Below are positions 1 through 7,234 of a stretch of DNA of 64,000 bases, one piece after another (position 1 is the first letter of the stretch; each line of letters starts with the position of its first letter). Under the pieces are notes generated by a model that was not told the DNA's origin, did no database searches, and saw only the letters and a program-made list of their open reading frames with translations. Position numbers and translations under genes: made by a program. The DNA is taken from the NCBI RefSeq assembly GCF_900104265.1, contig NZ_FNJJ01000005.1, forward strand, positions 248,001 to 312,000, written 5' to 3'. This DNA is from Ectopseudomonas guguanensis (GTDB lineage Bacteria; Pseudomonadota; Gammaproteobacteria; Pseudomonadales; Pseudomonadaceae).

Positions 1-288
1 TCCGATCTGGAGCGCATCGCCTCTGAGGTCGCCTTTCTGCATCAGGGACGACTGCTGTTGCAGGCCGGCCTGGATGAATTGAAAGACGAAGTTCGGCGTA
101 TCGTACTGCCGGCTGACTTCAGCCTCCCGCAAGAGCGATTACCCGGGGAGATCGTGCGCCATCGTCTTGGCGATGGTGGCTATAGCGTGTTGTTACGCCT
201 TGCTGCGGGTAGCGCTTCTCCATTGCCTGGCAGGTTCCAGGCGCAGGCTCTTGGCCTGGAGGATCTGTTCCTGGAGTTGGTGCGGTGA
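1..288 (+). CDS. ABC transporter ATP-binding protein, C-terminal fragment
   Basis: The open frame runs in from the left edge without a start and ends at TGA 286-288. The first visible residues read SDLERIASEVAFLHQGRLL, which fits the segment after the H-loop of an ABC ATPase, where the switch histidine is followed by a helix and then a strand ending in a G-R-L turn. The Walker motifs would lie outside the window. The stop overlaps the GTG start of the next gene by four bases, so the two are translationally coupled ATPase and membrane subunits. The substrate cannot be told. The fragment is visibly less GC-rich than genes after 1700. Confidence 0.75.
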   Translation, partial: SDLERIASEVAFLHQGRLLLQAGLDELKDEVRRIVLPADFSLPQERLPGEIVRHRLGDGGYSVLLRLAAGSASPLPGRFQAQALGLEDLFLELVR

Positions 289-1622
289 TCGCTGTGCACT
301 GGCGTAGTCTGTGGCCTGAAAACCAGCGTCTGCTGTTTGCCCTTGCCATCTGTAGTGCCTTGATGACCTTGAGTCTTCTCTTCGGGCCGAGCGTACGCGG
401 CAATCATGCACAGAATGTACAGACGCTGGCTTGGTTGCTCGCGGGATTACACTGGGGGCTGCTGATCTCTGCGCGGCCTTTTCATCTTGCCTGGTACATG
501 CTCGGATTGCGAATGCCGGGGGCTATCAGGGTCGTAGCCTTTGGTGCTCTTGCCAATTTTGCGTTATGCCTGCTGGCTATTGTCAGCCTGGCGGCGCTGT
601 CTGAACACGCAAATGTCGCCCGCCTGGGGGCCGGACTGCTGTTGGGCTGGGGGCTGGCCCTGCTGATACTGGTTCTGCCGGCCCATCGAATGACCGCGGC
701 TATCGTGCCTGCCCTGCTGCTGGCTGGCACTTACTGGCAGGTCTGGTGGCCGCAGACGGCTTTACAGTACGGCGCGTCGGCCCTGGTCACCCTATCATTA
801 GCAGCTGTCCTGTGGTCTTGCGTATGCAAGCGACGCTGGCCGGTGCTAGCTCTCGCTGTCGAGACGCCATTGCGCCTGATCGTGCAGGACGAGGATGTGG
901 CGCTGTTTCGTCAGAAAAGTGCGCCTGAGTCAAGCTCTGGGTTCACTCCAGTCCAGCGGATGCGCGAGGTGCTCGGTCCCGAACTGAAGGGCATCATCCA
1001 GGAGTCGAGCTGGCGTAACCGACTGCTGGGTGGGCTATATGTATGCAGTGGCATTGGCTTTCTGCTGTGGCTGGAGCCGGATCGCGGTACGCGTTTTATT
1101 ATTGCGTACGGACTAGTTGCCGCCTGTCTGATACTGGTATCGCAGCCTGCACGTTATTTGCTGGCAGAGCGTACTCGTACCAGCCAGTCGCTGGTCGCCG
1201 AGTTGTGCTTGCTGCCGGGGTTGCCGAGTGACAGGCGGTGGCTCTTGGGGGTGTGCCTGCAGATATTGCGTGGAATGTCGGAGCGACTGGTTTTCCTGGG
1301 CCTCTTTATCAGCCTGATCGGTTGGAATTATGGTTTCCCAGTCGCCTGGCTTCAGTGGGTCTGGCTCTATCTGCTGGTGATTCTGTTTTTGAGCTTGGGG
1401 CAGGCTCTGCATGTTGGCCTGTACGGTTGTAAGTCAAGTGGTTGGCGACTTTTCGAGTTTGTGTTGCTAGGCGTCGCTATTGCCAGCAGTGCTTGGCTGC
1501 TCTCTGGGCATGAATCTGTCAGTTTATTACTGTCGTGGTTGGTTCTGCTGATGTCATCTCTGACCTTTTGCGGACTTATCTTCCTGCGCCTGCAGCGACG
1601 TGGGGCGCCTTACTTTTCCTGA
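285..1622 (+). CDS. ABC transporter permease / polytopic membrane protein
   Basis: This 445-residue protein starts at GTG 285 inside the stop of the ATPase fragment. It is very hydrophobic, with roughly ten predicted membrane segments in two blocks (about residues 15-175 and 245-435). Between them is a polar stretch (about 185-240) that probably faces the cytoplasm. This fits the membrane half of an ABC-2-like export system whose ATPase is the upstream gene. No substrate-specific motif was recognised. Codon use is relaxed (many TTG, TAT and ATT codons) and the GC content looks lower than in hemE just downstream, which hints at a different history. A strong terminator follows at 1647. Confidence 0.65.
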   Translation: MIAVHWRSLWPENQRLLFALAICSALMTLSLLFGPSVRGNHAQNVQTLAWLLAGLHWGLLISARPFHLAWYMLGLRMPGAIRVVAFGALANFALCLLAIVSLAALSEHANVARLGAGLLLGWGLALLILVLPAHRMTAAIVPALLLAGTYWQVWWPQTALQYGASALVTLSLAAVLWSCVCKRRWPVLALAVETPLRLIVQDEDVALFRQKSAPESSSGFTPVQRMREVLGPELKGIIQESSWRNRLLGGLYVCSGIGFLLWLEPDRGTRFIIAYGLVAACLILVSQPARYLLAERTRTSQSLVAELCLLPGLPSDRRWLLGVCLQILRGMSERLVFLGLFISLIGWNYGFPVAWLQWVWLYLLVILFLSLGQALHVGLYGCKSSGWRLFEFVLLGVAIASSAWLLSGHESVSLLLSWLVLLMSSLTFCGLIFLRLQRRGAPYFS

Positions 1623-1646
1623 GCGAGACAAATCGTCGCGATGGAT

Positions 1647-1680
1647 AAAAGGCACGGCACCCGCCGTGCCTTTTGTTTTG
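1647..1680 (+). terminator. rho-independent terminator after the ABC genes
   Basis: An 8-bp perfect GC-rich stem (GGCACGGC 1651-1658 with GCCGTGCC 1663-1670) has a four-base loop. It is flanked by A's on the left and TTTTGTTTT on the right, the classic intrinsic terminator form. It separates the ABC genes from hemE. Confidence 0.85.
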
Positions 1681-1722
1681 CGCTCTGCGAAAATGCCCGC
1701 ACTTTTTTCGCCGGATGCCGCC

Positions 1723-2790
1723 ATGACTGCCCTGAAGAACGACCGTTTCCTTCTTGCCCTGCTCAAGCAACCCGTGGATGTCACGCCGATCTGGATGATG
1801 CGCCAGGCAGGCCGCTATCTGCCGGAGTATCGCGCGACCCGGGCCAAGGCCGGCGACTTCGTGAGCCTGATGAAGAATCCCACGCTTGCCTGCGAGGTCA
1901 CCATCCAGCCGCTGGACCGCTACCCGCAACTGGATGCGGCGATTCTCTTTTCCGACATCCTCACCATCCCCGATGCCATGGGCCAGGGTCTGTACTTCGA
2001 AACCGGCGAAGGTCCGCGCTTCAAGAAGGTGGTCAGTAGCCTGGCCGATATCGAGGCGCTGCCGGTGCCGGATGCCGAGAAGGACCTGGGCTATGTGATG
2101 GACGCGGTGCGTACCATTCGCCGCGAGCTGAACGGTCGTGTGCCGCTGATCGGTTTCTCCGGCAGTCCCTGGACGCTGGCTACCTACATGGTCGAAGGCG
2201 GCTCGTCGAAGGATTTCCGCAAGACCAAGGCCATGCTCTACGACAACCCGCAGGCCTTGCATGCACTGCTCGACAAGCTGGCGCAGTCGGTCACTGCCTA
2301 CCTCAACGGGCAGATCCTGGCCGGGGCGCAGGCGGTACAGATCTTCGATTCCTGGGGCGGCGCGCTGTCGGCGGCGGCCTATCAGGAGTTCTCCCTGGCC
2401 TACATGAAGCAGATCGTCGACGGCCTGATCCGCGAGCACGACGGGCGCCGCGTGCCGGTCATCCTGTTCACCAAGGGTGGCGGTCTGTGGCTGGAGTCCA
2501 TGGCCGATAGCGGCGCCGAGGCGCTGGGGCTGGACTGGACCTGCGACATCGGCAGCGCTCGTGCCCGAGTCGGTGCCAAGGTCGCCCTGCAGGGCAACAT
2601 GGACCCGGCAGTGCTCTACGCCAAGCCGGAAGCGATCCGCGCCGAGGTGGCGCGCATCCTGGCCGCCTACGGTGCCGGCAGCGGCCATGTGTTCAACCTC
2701 GGCCATGGCATCACCCCGGAAGTCGATCCGGGTCATGCGGGCGCCTTCTTCGAGGCGGTGCACGAGCTGTCGGCGGCTTACCACCGCTGA
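1723..2790 (+). CDS. hemE: Uroporphyrinogen III decarboxylase HemE
   Basis: HemE removes the four acetate carboxyl groups of uroporphyrinogen III to give coproporphyrinogen III in cytoplasmic heme synthesis, without a cofactor. The N-terminal signature [14 protein letters not shown] (about residues 24-37) and the [13 protein letters not shown] segment (about 143-155) are the family hallmarks. The C-terminal part has the FNLGHGI motif. The start chosen is the ATG at 1723 (MTALKNDRF), which gives 355 residues, the normal size for Pseudomonas HemE. An in-frame ATG at 1693 would add ten residues unlike the family. The gene stands alone between two terminators (1647 and 2804). Confidence 0.97.
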   Translation: MTALKNDRFLLALLKQPVDVTPIWMMRQAGRYLPEYRATRAKAGDFVSLMKNPTLACEVTIQPLDRYPQLDAAILFSDILTIPDAMGQGLYFETGEGPRFKKVVSSLADIEALPVPDAEKDLGYVMDAVRTIRRELNGRVPLIGFSGSPWTLATYMVEGGSSKDFRKTKAMLYDNPQALHALLDKLAQSVTAYLNGQILAGAQAVQIFDSWGGALSAAAYQEFSLAYMKQIVDGLIREHDGRRVPVILFTKGGGLWLESMADSGAEALGLDWTCDIGSARARVGAKVALQGNMDPAVLYAKPEAIRAEVARILAAYGAGSGHVFNLGHGITPEVDPGHAGAFFEAVHELSAAYHR

Positions 2791-2803
2791 TCGATCGTCC
2801 TGC

Positions 2804-2830
2804 AGAGGCCGCGTAAGCGGCCTCTTCCTT
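2804..2830 (+). terminator. hemE terminator
   Basis: A 9-bp perfect stem (AGAGGCCGC 2804-2812 with GCGGCCTCT 2817-2825) has a GTAA loop and is followed by a T-rich TCCTTAT tract. It sits 14 bases after the hemE stop. Confidence 0.75.
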
Positions 2831-2919
2831 ATCCAGTGGTCAGCACATGACCAAACACCTCGCGCTTGTCACAGCCTTTGCATAGAATCCAATGCCATCG
2901 AGGCTCAGGGAGGTGTGCA

Positions 2920-3690
2920 ATGCGACGTGTGGTGTTCAACCAGAAGGGCGGCGTAGGCAAGTCCAGCATCGCCTGCAATCTCGCGGCGGTGAGTGCGGCG
3001 CAGGGCTACCGCACCCTGTTGATCGACCTGGACGCCCAGGCCAACTCGACCCATTACCTTACCGGCCTGAGCGGTGAGGATATCCCCGTGGGCATCGCCG
3101 ATTTCTTCAAGCAGACCCTGTCATCCGGTCCCTTCGCCAAGAAGGGCAAGGTCGATATCTACGAGACGCCCTTCGACAACCTGCACGTGGTCACCGCCAC
3201 CGCCGAGCTGGCCGAGCTGCAGCCCAAGCTGGAGCAGAAGCACAAGATCAACAAGCTGCGCAAACTGCTCGAGGAGCTGGCCGAGGATTACGATCACATC
3301 TACTTGGATACCCCGCCTGCGCTGAATTTCTATACGGTATCGGCATTGATCGCGGCAGACCGCGTGCTCATCCCTTTCGACTGCGACAGTTTCTCGCGCA
3401 ATGCCCTGTACGGTCTGCTGGCCGAGATCGAAGAGCTCAAGGACGACCACAACGAGGAGTTGGAGGTGGAGGGTATAGTGGTCAACCAGTTCCAGCCGCG
3501 CGCAACCTTGCCGCAGCAACTGCTCGATGAGCTGATCGCCGAAGGGCTGCCGGTGCTGCCGGTGAATCTGATGAGTTCGGTGAAGATGCGCGAGTCGCAC
3601 CAGGTATGCACGCCGCTGATCCATCTGGATGCACGGCACAAGCTGACCCAGCAGTTCGTCGAACTGCACGATCTGCTCAACGCCAGTTGA
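2920..3690 (+). CDS. Orphan ParA/MinD-type ATPase
   Basis: This is a 256-residue P-loop ATPase of the ParA family. The deviant Walker A motif KGGVGKSS (about residues 9-16), the IDLDAQANS switch region (about 41-49) and the Walker B-like LDTPPA (about 128-133) are all present. There is no N-terminal DNA-binding extension. ParA proteins position cargo using ATP-dependent dimerisation and non-specific DNA binding, but no ParB or cargo gene is adjacent, so the cargo is unknown. The ATG at 2920 follows a good GGGAGGTG Shine-Dalgarno; an earlier in-frame start would add 18 non-family residues. Terminators lie on both sides, so the gene is probably monocistronic. Confidence 0.93.
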   Translation: MRRVVFNQKGGVGKSSIACNLAAVSAAQGYRTLLIDLDAQANSTHYLTGLSGEDIPVGIADFFKQTLSSGPFAKKGKVDIYETPFDNLHVVTATAELAELQPKLEQKHKINKLRKLLEELAEDYDHIYLDTPPALNFYTVSALIAADRVLIPFDCDSFSRNALYGLLAEIEELKDDHNEELEVEGIVVNQFQPRATLPQQLLDELIAEGLPVLPVNLMSSVKMRESHQVCTPLIHLDARHKLTQQFVELHDLLNAS

Positions 3691-3698
3691 GAATGAAC

Positions 3699-3723
3699 AA
3701 GGCGCCGACAGGCGCCTTTTTTC
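3699..3723 (+). terminator. parA-like gene terminator
   Basis: The stem AAGGCGCC (3699-3706) pairs with GGCGCCTT (3711-3718) around a GACA loop and is followed by a run of T's (3717-3722). The A/T flanks allow weak function in both directions, so it may also terminate the convergent universal stress gene. Confidence 0.85.
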
Positions 3724-3736
3724 TGTGTCGCGGTTT

Positions 3737-4534
3737 CTAGCGCACCACGAACACGTCGCACGGCGCCTTGTGCAGGAAGTGCTGGGCCAGGCTGCCCAGC
3801 AGCGCCTGGGAGAAGGCGCTGCGGCCATGGCTGCCGAGCACCAGCAATTCACCGCGGCGCACCTTGATCTGCTCCTGCAGGCTGCGCAGGATGCCGCCTT
3901 GCAGCACTTCGTGGCTCAGTTTGGGGCCGCCAGGCGTAAGGTTCTGCGCCTCGTCCTGCAGCAATTGATCGATCAGCGCGCGCTGGGTCTGCAACTGCAG
4001 CTCGACCTGTTGCGCGGTGCCCTTGTCCGGCTCGAACACGTGCAGGGCATGCAGTTCGGCCTCGGCGGGCAGCAGGCGATAGGCCTGGCCGAAGGCGCTG
4101 CAGGCACAGAGCGAGAAGTCGATGGCGGCCAGTGCGCGCTGATAAGGCTGGAAGTCGTTGCGCGCCACCAGCAGCAGCGGCACGGTGCAGCGTCGGGCGA
4201 TGCGATCCAGGCTGGTGCCGGAGAAGAAGTCATGGCGCTGATGATGGCCGCCCAGTACCAGCAGGTCGCAGCCGCTGGCCTGCACCTGCTGCAGCACCAC
4301 TTCCGAGGGTTTGCCGCTGAGCATGCGCAGCTCGGTGCCGGGCGGGGCGAATTGGGTCAGGCTGCGATCCAGTGCCTGGCGCGCTTTTTCATGCTGCTCG
4401 CTGCTCTGGCTGGGGTCCAGTACATGGAGGATGGTCAGGCGGGCGTTGTGCTGGCGGGCCAGCTGGGTTGCGCGGCACAGCGCCATGTCGGCGGTGTCGC
4501 GCAGGTCATGGGCGATGAGAATGTGATTGAACAT
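3737..4534 (-). CDS. Universal stress protein, tandem UspA domains
   Basis: This 265-residue cytoplasmic protein has two Usp folds in tandem (about 1-130 and 132-265), like UspE. Each half ends with a nucleotide-binding style glycine motif: GGHHQRHDFFSGTS in the first and GSHGRSAFSQALLGS in the second, the second fitting the G-2x-G-9x-G-S/T pattern of ATP-binding Usps better. Such proteins aid survival under starvation or low oxygen. The ATG at 4534 (MFNHILIAHD) is preceded by a GGAG ribosome site; a longer frame upstream has no family similarity. A candidate promoter with an ANR-like box lies upstream (4567-4612). It is convergent with the ParA gene. Confidence 0.93.
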   Translation of the reverse strand: MFNHILIAHDLRDTADMALCRATQLARQHNARLTILHVLDPSQSSEQHEKARQALDRSLTQFAPPGTELRMLSGKPSEVVLQQVQASGCDLLVLGGHHQRHDFFSGTSLDRIARRCTVPLLLVARNDFQPYQRALAAIDFSLCACSAFGQAYRLLPAEAELHALHVFEPDKGTAQQVELQLQTQRALIDQLLQDEAQNLTPGGPKLSHEVLQGGILRSLQEQIKVRRGELLVLGSHGRSAFSQALLGSLAQHFLHKAPCDVFVVR

Positions 4535-4566
4535 GGTGACGGCTCTCCTGCCGATACCCGTCGGCA

Positions 4567-4612
4567 ATTTTATTGTGCCTGTTCAAATAGCCGCTCTTTT
4601 GACCTGTGGCAA
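4567..4612 (-). promoter_or_regulatory. Candidate promoter of the usp gene with an ANR/Fnr-like half-conserved box
   Basis: On the minus strand a TAAAAT hexamer (4572 to 4567) matches five of six -10 positions, about 33 bases before the ATG at 4534. Upstream, the 14-mer at 4599-4612 reads TTGACCTGTGGCAA on the plus strand. It keeps seven of the ten defined positions of the ANR/FNR box (TTGAT-N4-ATCAA), centred about 45 bases before the predicted start point. Several P. aeruginosa usp genes are ANR-controlled, which makes this plausible but unproven. Confidence 0.35.
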
Positions 4613-4656
4613 GTTCGCAGACTGTTACCGTTTGCGAATCCCATGGGCGACGCCAT

Positions 4657-5100
4657 TCAGCGTAAACGCAATTGGTAGTGGCCGCGACTTTCCGCGACCA
4701 CTTCGCCGCTGCCGTCGGTCAGTTGCAGTTCGAGCACATATTCGGCCTTGCCCTGCTGGCTCGCCTGTTCTTCCAGGCGGGCGATCTCCTCGGTCGAGAG
4801 GCGTGCTTCTACCTGAATGTCGCCCATGGCCGGGCGACGAAAACGCAGGTTCATTTCCCTGATGATGGGGTAGAAGCGCTGGGCGTCGAAGCTGGTCAGG
4901 AACAGCGCGCCGCCGGGAATTTCCGCGAGGGTGAAGAGGGCGCCGGCGTACATGCTGCCGATATGGTTCTGGTTGCCGTGCAGCGGCATGTACAGGCGCA
5001 CGAAGCCGGGTTCGAGCACCTCGGCCTTGAGGCCGCTGCGTTTGACGAAGGCGATCTGCTCCTCGGTGAGCTGGCGAGCGATTTCCACGGGCAGGGGCAT
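4657..5100 (-). CDS. Hotdog-fold thioesterase (PaaI / YiiD-C / DUF4442 type)
   Basis: This 147-residue protein has the layout of a small hotdog thioesterase. The motif HIGSMYAGALFTLAE (about residues 46-60) occupies the place of the HGG-x-x-x-x-L-x-E active-site helix of PaaI-like enzymes, and a C-terminal strand block ends in ESRGHYQLR. By family it would hydrolyse an acyl-CoA or acyl thioester; the substrate is not known. It lies upstream of the usp gene on the same strand, about 120 bases away, with its own ribosome site (GGAG before the ATG at 5100). The exact subfamily is uncertain. Confidence 0.8.
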   Translation of the reverse strand: MPLPVEIARQLTEEQIAFVKRSGLKAEVLEPGFVRLYMPLHGNQNHIGSMYAGALFTLAEIPGGALFLTSFDAQRFYPIIREMNLRFRRPAMGDIQVEARLSTEEIARLEEQASQQGKAEYVLELQLTDGSGEVVAESRGHYQLRLR

Positions 5101-5340
5101 GGAGGTACTCCTAGGGGGCGTGCCGCCAGCCTAAGGCCTGATGGTCAACGTGCAATTGACCGCAGCGGTCACCGCGCATGACCGAAGCGCTCAAGCTCTG
5201 TCGATACTCTGGAGGCCGTACCCAGGCCCTAGGGGGCGCTGTGCACACCGGGCATCGCGTTTATCGGCGGTGCGCATGGCCTGGGCGGCCCCGCGACACC
5301 CTACGCTCGAACGATGGTTGAGCGCGGGATAGCGCGTAGT

Positions 5341-5775
5341 CTAGATGCCCTGTTGGCGCAGCCAGGCCAGCAGTTGCGGCAGGGGCATGGCGCCGCTCTG
5401 GCGCGCGATTTCCACGCCACCCCTGAACAGGATCAGGCTGGGAATGGAGCGAATCCCGAGTTGGCCGGACAGCTGCGGGTTGGCTTCGCTATCGAGCTTG
5501 CCCAGGCGGCAGCGTCCTTGCAGCTGAACTGCGGCCTGGGCGAAGGTCGGGGCGAAGGCCTGGCAGGGGCCGCACCAGCTGGCCCAGACGTCCACCAGCA
5601 GCGGCAGGTCGCCCTTGAGCTGGCTGGCGAAGTTGCCTTGCGTGAGCGTGAAGGGCGCTGCAGGCAGCACCTCGGCCTTGCAGCGGCCGCAGCGCGGGGC
5701 ATCGCCCAGGCGCTCGGCGGGAATGCGATTGAGCCCGTTGCAATGCGGGCAGGGGATCAGCAGGGGAGTGCTCAT
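5341..5775 (-). CDS. trxC: Thioredoxin 2 TrxC
   Basis: TrxC is a cytoplasmic disulfide reductase with a zinc-binding N-terminal extension. The zinc cysteines are C9/C12 (CPHC) and C29/C32 (CGRC), and the active site is W-C-G-P-C with C68 and C71. The cis-proline loop is in IRSIPSLILF (about residues 109-118). At 144 residues it matches the family length. In other bacteria TrxC responds to oxidative stress. The gene lies 59 bases downstream of metY on the same strand. Its Shine-Dalgarno GGAG (plus-strand 5783-5786) is buried in a long stem (see 5778-5815), which suggests translation control if it is transcribed from upstream. Confidence 0.96.
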   Translation of the reverse strand: MSTPLLIPCPHCNGLNRIPAERLGDAPRCGRCKAEVLPAAPFTLTQGNFASQLKGDLPLLVDVWASWCGPCQAFAPTFAQAAVQLQGRCRLGKLDSEANPQLSGQLGIRSIPSLILFRGGVEIARQSGAMPLPQLLAWLRQQGI

Positions 5776-5777
5776 GA

Positions 5778-5815
5778 TTCGGCTCCAGCGGCAATCACAC
5801 CTATCTGGAGCCGAA
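5778..5815 (-). promoter_or_regulatory. Stem-loop that sequesters the trxC Shine-Dalgarno
   Basis: The left arm TTCGGCTCCAG (5778-5788) and right arm CTGGAGCCGAA (5805-5815) form a perfect 11-bp stem with a 16-base loop. It can be extended by three more pairs after a one-base bulge. In the minus-strand transcript the 3' arm contains GGAG, seven bases before the trxC ATG. No T tract follows, so it is not a terminator for metY. A role in translational gating is inference. Confidence 0.6.
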
Positions 5816-5834
5816 ATCGCAGCTTTTCAAGCGA

Positions 5835-7112
5835 TCAGCCGCGCGCCGCCTCGAGTGCCTGGGTCAGGTCGGCGAGGATGTCGTCGATATGCTCGATGCC
5901 GATCGACAGGCGCACCATGTCGCGTGGCACGCCGGCTTTCTGCAGTTCCTCGTCGCTGAGCTGGCGGTGGGTGGTGGACGCCGGGTGGCAGGCCAGCGAC
6001 TTGGCATCGCCGATATTGACCAGGCGCACCACCAGTTGCAGCGCATCGATGAAGCGTGCCCCGGCTTCCTGACCGCCCTGAATGCCAAAGGAGAGGATCG
6101 CCGCCGGCTTGCCGCCGAAGTAGCGCTGGGCCAGCTCGTGCTCGGGATGATCGGCCAGGCCGGCATATTTCACCCAGGCCACTTGCGGGTGGTTTTGCAA
6201 ATATCGCGCGACTTTCAGCGCGTTCTCGGTGTGCCGCTCCATACGCAGGGCCAGGGTTTCCAGGCCTTGCAGGATGAGGAAGGCGTTGAACGGCGACAGC
6301 GCCGCGCCGGTGTTGCGCAGCGGTACCACGCGGCAGCGGCCGATGAAGGCAGCAGGGCCGAAGGCTTCGGTGTAGGTCACGCCGTGGTAGGAGGGATCGG
6401 GCGTATTGAGCAGCGGGAAGCGCGCCTTGTTGTCGGCCCATGGGAATTTGCCGGAGTCGACCACGATGCCGCCGATGCTGGTGCCGTGGCCGCCGATGTA
6501 CTTGGTCAGCGAGTGGACGACGATGTCCGCGCCATGCTCGAAGGGGCGGCAGAGAATCGGCGTGGCCACGGTGTTGTCGACGATCAGCGGCACGCCATGA
6601 CGATGCGCGGCTTCGGCCAGGGCCTTGAGGTCGACAATGTTGCCGGCCGGGTTGCCGATGGACTCGCAGAACACTGCCTTGGTGCGCTCGTCGATCAGTG
6701 CTTCCAGTGCGGCGATATCATCGTGTGCGGCGAAGCGGGTCTGGATGCCGAAGCGCGGCAGGGTGTGGGCCAGCAGGTTGTAGGTGCCTCCGTAGAGCTT
6801 GGCCACCGAGACGATGTTGTCGCCGGCCTCGGCTACGGTCTGGATGGCATAGGTAATGGCCGCCATGCCGGAGGCCACGGCCAGCGCACCGACGCCGCCT
6901 TCCAGCGCCGCCACGCGCTCTTCGAGCACGGCGTTGGTCGGGTTCATGATGCGCGAATAGATGTTGCCGGCGACTTTCAGGTCGAACAGGTCGGCACCGT
7001 GCTGGGTGTCGTCGAAGGCGAAGGAGCTGGTCTGGTAGATGGGGACCGCCACCGCCTTGGTGGTCGGGTCGGGGCTGTAGCCGGCGTGGATGGCCAGGGT
7101 TTCCAGTTTCAT
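5835..7112 (-). CDS. metY: O-acetylhomoserine sulfhydrylase MetY
   Basis: This PLP enzyme of the Cys/Met metabolism family uses O-acetylhomoserine and sulfide to form homocysteine in methionine synthesis. The PLP lysine is K204 in SLTKYIGGHG. The phosphate-binding and Tyr motifs near YSRIMNPTN (about 52-60) and SGMAAI (81-86) are present. The 425-residue length and the long insertion around residues 215-260 (PDPSYHGVTY) mark the OAH sulfhydrylase branch rather than the shorter cystathionine enzymes. The ATG at 7112 is the natural start. It is followed on the same strand by trxC, and about 120 bases separate it from the upstream permease gene. Confidence 0.95.
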   Translation of the reverse strand: MKLETLAIHAGYSPDPTTKAVAVPIYQTSSFAFDDTQHGADLFDLKVAGNIYSRIMNPTNAVLEERVAALEGGVGALAVASGMAAITYAIQTVAEAGDNIVSVAKLYGGTYNLLAHTLPRFGIQTRFAAHDDIAALEALIDERTKAVFCESIGNPAGNIVDLKALAEAAHRHGVPLIVDNTVATPILCRPFEHGADIVVHSLTKYIGGHGTSIGGIVVDSGKFPWADNKARFPLLNTPDPSYHGVTYTEAFGPAAFIGRCRVVPLRNTGAALSPFNAFLILQGLETLALRMERHTENALKVARYLQNHPQVAWVKYAGLADHPEHELAQRYFGGKPAAILSFGIQGGQEAGARFIDALQLVVRLVNIGDAKSLACHPASTTHRQLSDEELQKAGVPRDMVRLSIGIEHIDDILADLTQALEAARG

Positions 7113-7234
7113 GCGCGCGTTCCCTCAGAGCAGATTGAAAGGATCGCAGCATGGAGAAGGCGGCGAGGCCCGGTCAATGCGCTGGAGCAATGAAACGGGC
7201 TGCGCCTTAGAACATTGTCTTCGCTGCTTATTCC

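Noticed and set aside
1600..1722. Earlier in-frame starts for hemE (1600 and 1693)
   Set aside because: The region includes the 1647 terminator. The family N-terminus MTALKNDRF begins at 1723.
2866..2919. Longer N-terminus for the ParA gene
   Set aside because: The extra 18 residues do not fit the family. Good Shine-Dalgarno spacing supports 2920.
5220..5310. Possible small gene or repeat upstream of the thioesterase gene
   Set aside because: It resembles a decayed ACCCTACGCTC-type intergenic repeat. No coding frame with a ribosome site was convincing.
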